Positions 31,127 through 32,126 of a stretch of 32,126 nt of DNA are shown one piece after another. The notes beneath the pieces were generated by a model. That model had not been told where the DNA came from and made no database searches. It saw nothing but the letters and a program-made list of their open reading frames with translations. Source of the stretch: Corynebacterium striatum ATCC 6940. GTDB taxonomy: Bacteria > Actinomycetota > Actinomycetes > Mycobacteriales > Mycobacteriaceae. A program made the translations under genes and the position numbers. Position 1 is the first letter of the stretch, and every line of letters starts with the position of its first letter. Where the stretch lies: the NCBI RefSeq assembly GCF_000159135.1, contig NZ_GG667523.1, positions 168,765-200,890 on the forward strand, given 5' to 3'.

Positions 31127-31939
31127 ATGAACCCCACCGCAATTTCCGCTTCCGTCGGCCTGGCCACCAACCTGTGGAAGAGGTTTAAGGATTACCGCGA
31201 CGAGAAGGCTCTCGAGGCTTACACCGCCCTGGAAGCTGCTGCAGCAGAGGTAGAAGAGCGCAGCAAGGACGCCTTCCCTGAGGCTCGCCGCAGCGCCGGC
31301 GCCGTCACCCAGGCAGCCCACGATCGCTTGGAGCGTAGCATCGCGGAGCTCAAGGACCGGGGTCAGGAAGTTAGCAAACAGGCTTCCGAGCGCTTCGATG
31401 AAGCTCGCAAGGACGCAAAGAAGGCCCAGAAGAAGGCACAGAAGAACGTCAAGAAGCAGTCCCGCAAACAGGCAAAGGCCGCACGCAAGGCTGCTGACAA
31501 GGCCCGCAAGCGCAGCGCTAAGAAGCTCAAGAACATCAACTTCGGCAAGGAGAAGAAGAGCTCCAAGTTCTGGCCGTTCGCGCTGATCCTCGCCCTGATC
31601 TCCGCTATCGGTGGCGGCCTCTACTACTTCTTCAAGATCCGCAAGGAAGAGGCTTCCGAGGTTCCGCCGCGCGTCGAGGACTTCACCACCGGTGCCAATG
31701 CCGCAGCTGAGGGCTCCACCTTGGTCTACACCTCCACCACCGAGGACGACCACAAGGTCTCCGACCTCGCGGAAGAGGGCGTCGTCGAGCGCGACGAAGA
31801 GCTCTTGGGCTCCATCGATGAGCAGCTAGCTAAGCACAAGGAAGAAGCCGAGGCTGCTGCCGACGCCGATACCTCCCGCATCACCGATGACCGCGATGAC
31901 GAGGGCAAGCACCGCCTGCAGACCAACGAGCAGGAGTAA
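31127..31939 (+). CDS. Lys/Ala-rich single-pass membrane protein
   Basis: A 270-residue protein I know only as a conserved corynebacterial type. The N-terminal 145 residues are predicted helical and highly charged, with a Lys/Ala repeat resembling histone H1 tails (about 95-135, KDAKKAQKKAQKNVKKQSR). One membrane helix follows (about 148-169, FWPFALILALISAIGGGLYYFF), then PPRVEDFTTGA and an acidic tail. The basic cytoplasmic part could bind DNA or the inner membrane face. AAGGAG precedes the ATG by seven bases. Function not known. Confidence 0.88.
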   Translation: MNPTAISASVGLATNLWKRFKDYRDEKALEAYTALEAAAAEVEERSKDAFPEARRSAGAVTQAAHDRLERSIAELKDRGQEVSKQASERFDEARKDAKKAQKKAQKNVKKQSRKQAKAARKAADKARKRSAKKLKNINFGKEKKSSKFWPFALILALISAIGGGLYYFFKIRKEEASEVPPRVEDFTTGANAAAEGSTLVYTSTTEDDHKVSDLAEEGVVERDEELLGSIDEQLAKHKEEAEAAADADTSRITDDRDDEGKHRLQTNEQE

Positions 31940-32053
31940 ATCCACCCCGTTTAAGGGGGTAAAGCGAACGTTGTCTGGATCTCAATCCTTTGCTCGACGG
32001 GCTCGAAGCTGATTGAATTTTTGGGTACCTCGAAACAATCCCAAGGAGAATTG

Positions 32054-32126
32054 ATGAGCTTCGAGTCCCTCATTGTCAAGCTCAAGAGCGGTGCGACCTA
32101 CTACTTCCCTGCTGGTTCCGTCAGCG
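32054..32126 (+). CDS. Start of an unidentified gene, cut by the window end
   Basis: ATG with AAGGAG five to ten bases upstream opens a frame beginning MSFESLIVKLKSGATYYFPA that runs off the window. Only 24 codons are visible, which is too few to assign a family. Confidence 0.7.
   Translation, partial: MSFESLIVKLKSGATYYFPAGSVS

Noticed and set aside
1..32126. CRISPR array
   Set aside because: No series of regularly spaced identical repeats is present. The repeats seen are pairs.

Overview
The window reads as chromosomal DNA of a Corynebacterium species. The evidence is the fhaA-fhaB-pstP-rodA-pbpA-pknA-pknB-crgA order typical of Corynebacteriales near the replication origin, followed by rhomboid, cyclophilin and metE/metF genes, plus a CopR-type tandem box like the one I recall from C. 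glutamicum. Only the genus is inferred; no rRNA or species marker is present.

Region 1 (about 1-10833) is a high-GC accessory segment. It starts with a copper-detoxification block: a Tat lipoprotein multicopper oxidase and CueP on the minus strand, and divergently CopR-CopS, an HMA copper-binding protein, a CPH-type (CopB) P-type ATPase and a YdhK-type lipoprotein. A tandem-repeat CopR box lies before copR. A pair of CsoR-like palindromes lies before the HMA gene, although no csoR gene is present. Then comes insertion-sequence debris: the right half of an IS6-family element, an IS3-family tail, a CmtR/CadD cadmium-lead module, a resolvase cut short by a second (left-half) IS6 element, and two strong palindromes. 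The segment stops beside a tRNA-Leu(CAG) gene.

Region 2 (10834-20496) is core: the tRNA-Leu with its terminator, then a tightly packed operon of two FHA proteins, the PP2C phosphatase PstP, RodA, a class B penicillin-binding protein, kinases PknA and PknB (four PASTA domains), and CrgA. Together they couple phosphorylation to wall synthesis and division.

Region 3 (20513-25618) is the most unusual part. A NarL-type sensor kinase and response regulator flank a small secreted peptide with a C-terminal two-cysteine loop. Facing them is a run of three secreted paralogues that together hold four copies of one cysteine-bounded module (Cys-Cys spacing 111-115 residues), with a perfect spaced inverted repeat in their promoter region. 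I propose these as one signalling and secretion locus; I do not recognise it as a described system. Upstream of the trio is a cluster of DnaA-box-like nonamers.

Region 4 (25610-32126) holds a rhomboid protease, a cyclophilin, a HAD hydrolase, the overlapping metF-metE pair (minus strand), a met upstream region with repeated sites and an orphan terminator, a Lys/Ala-rich membrane protein and the start of one further gene.
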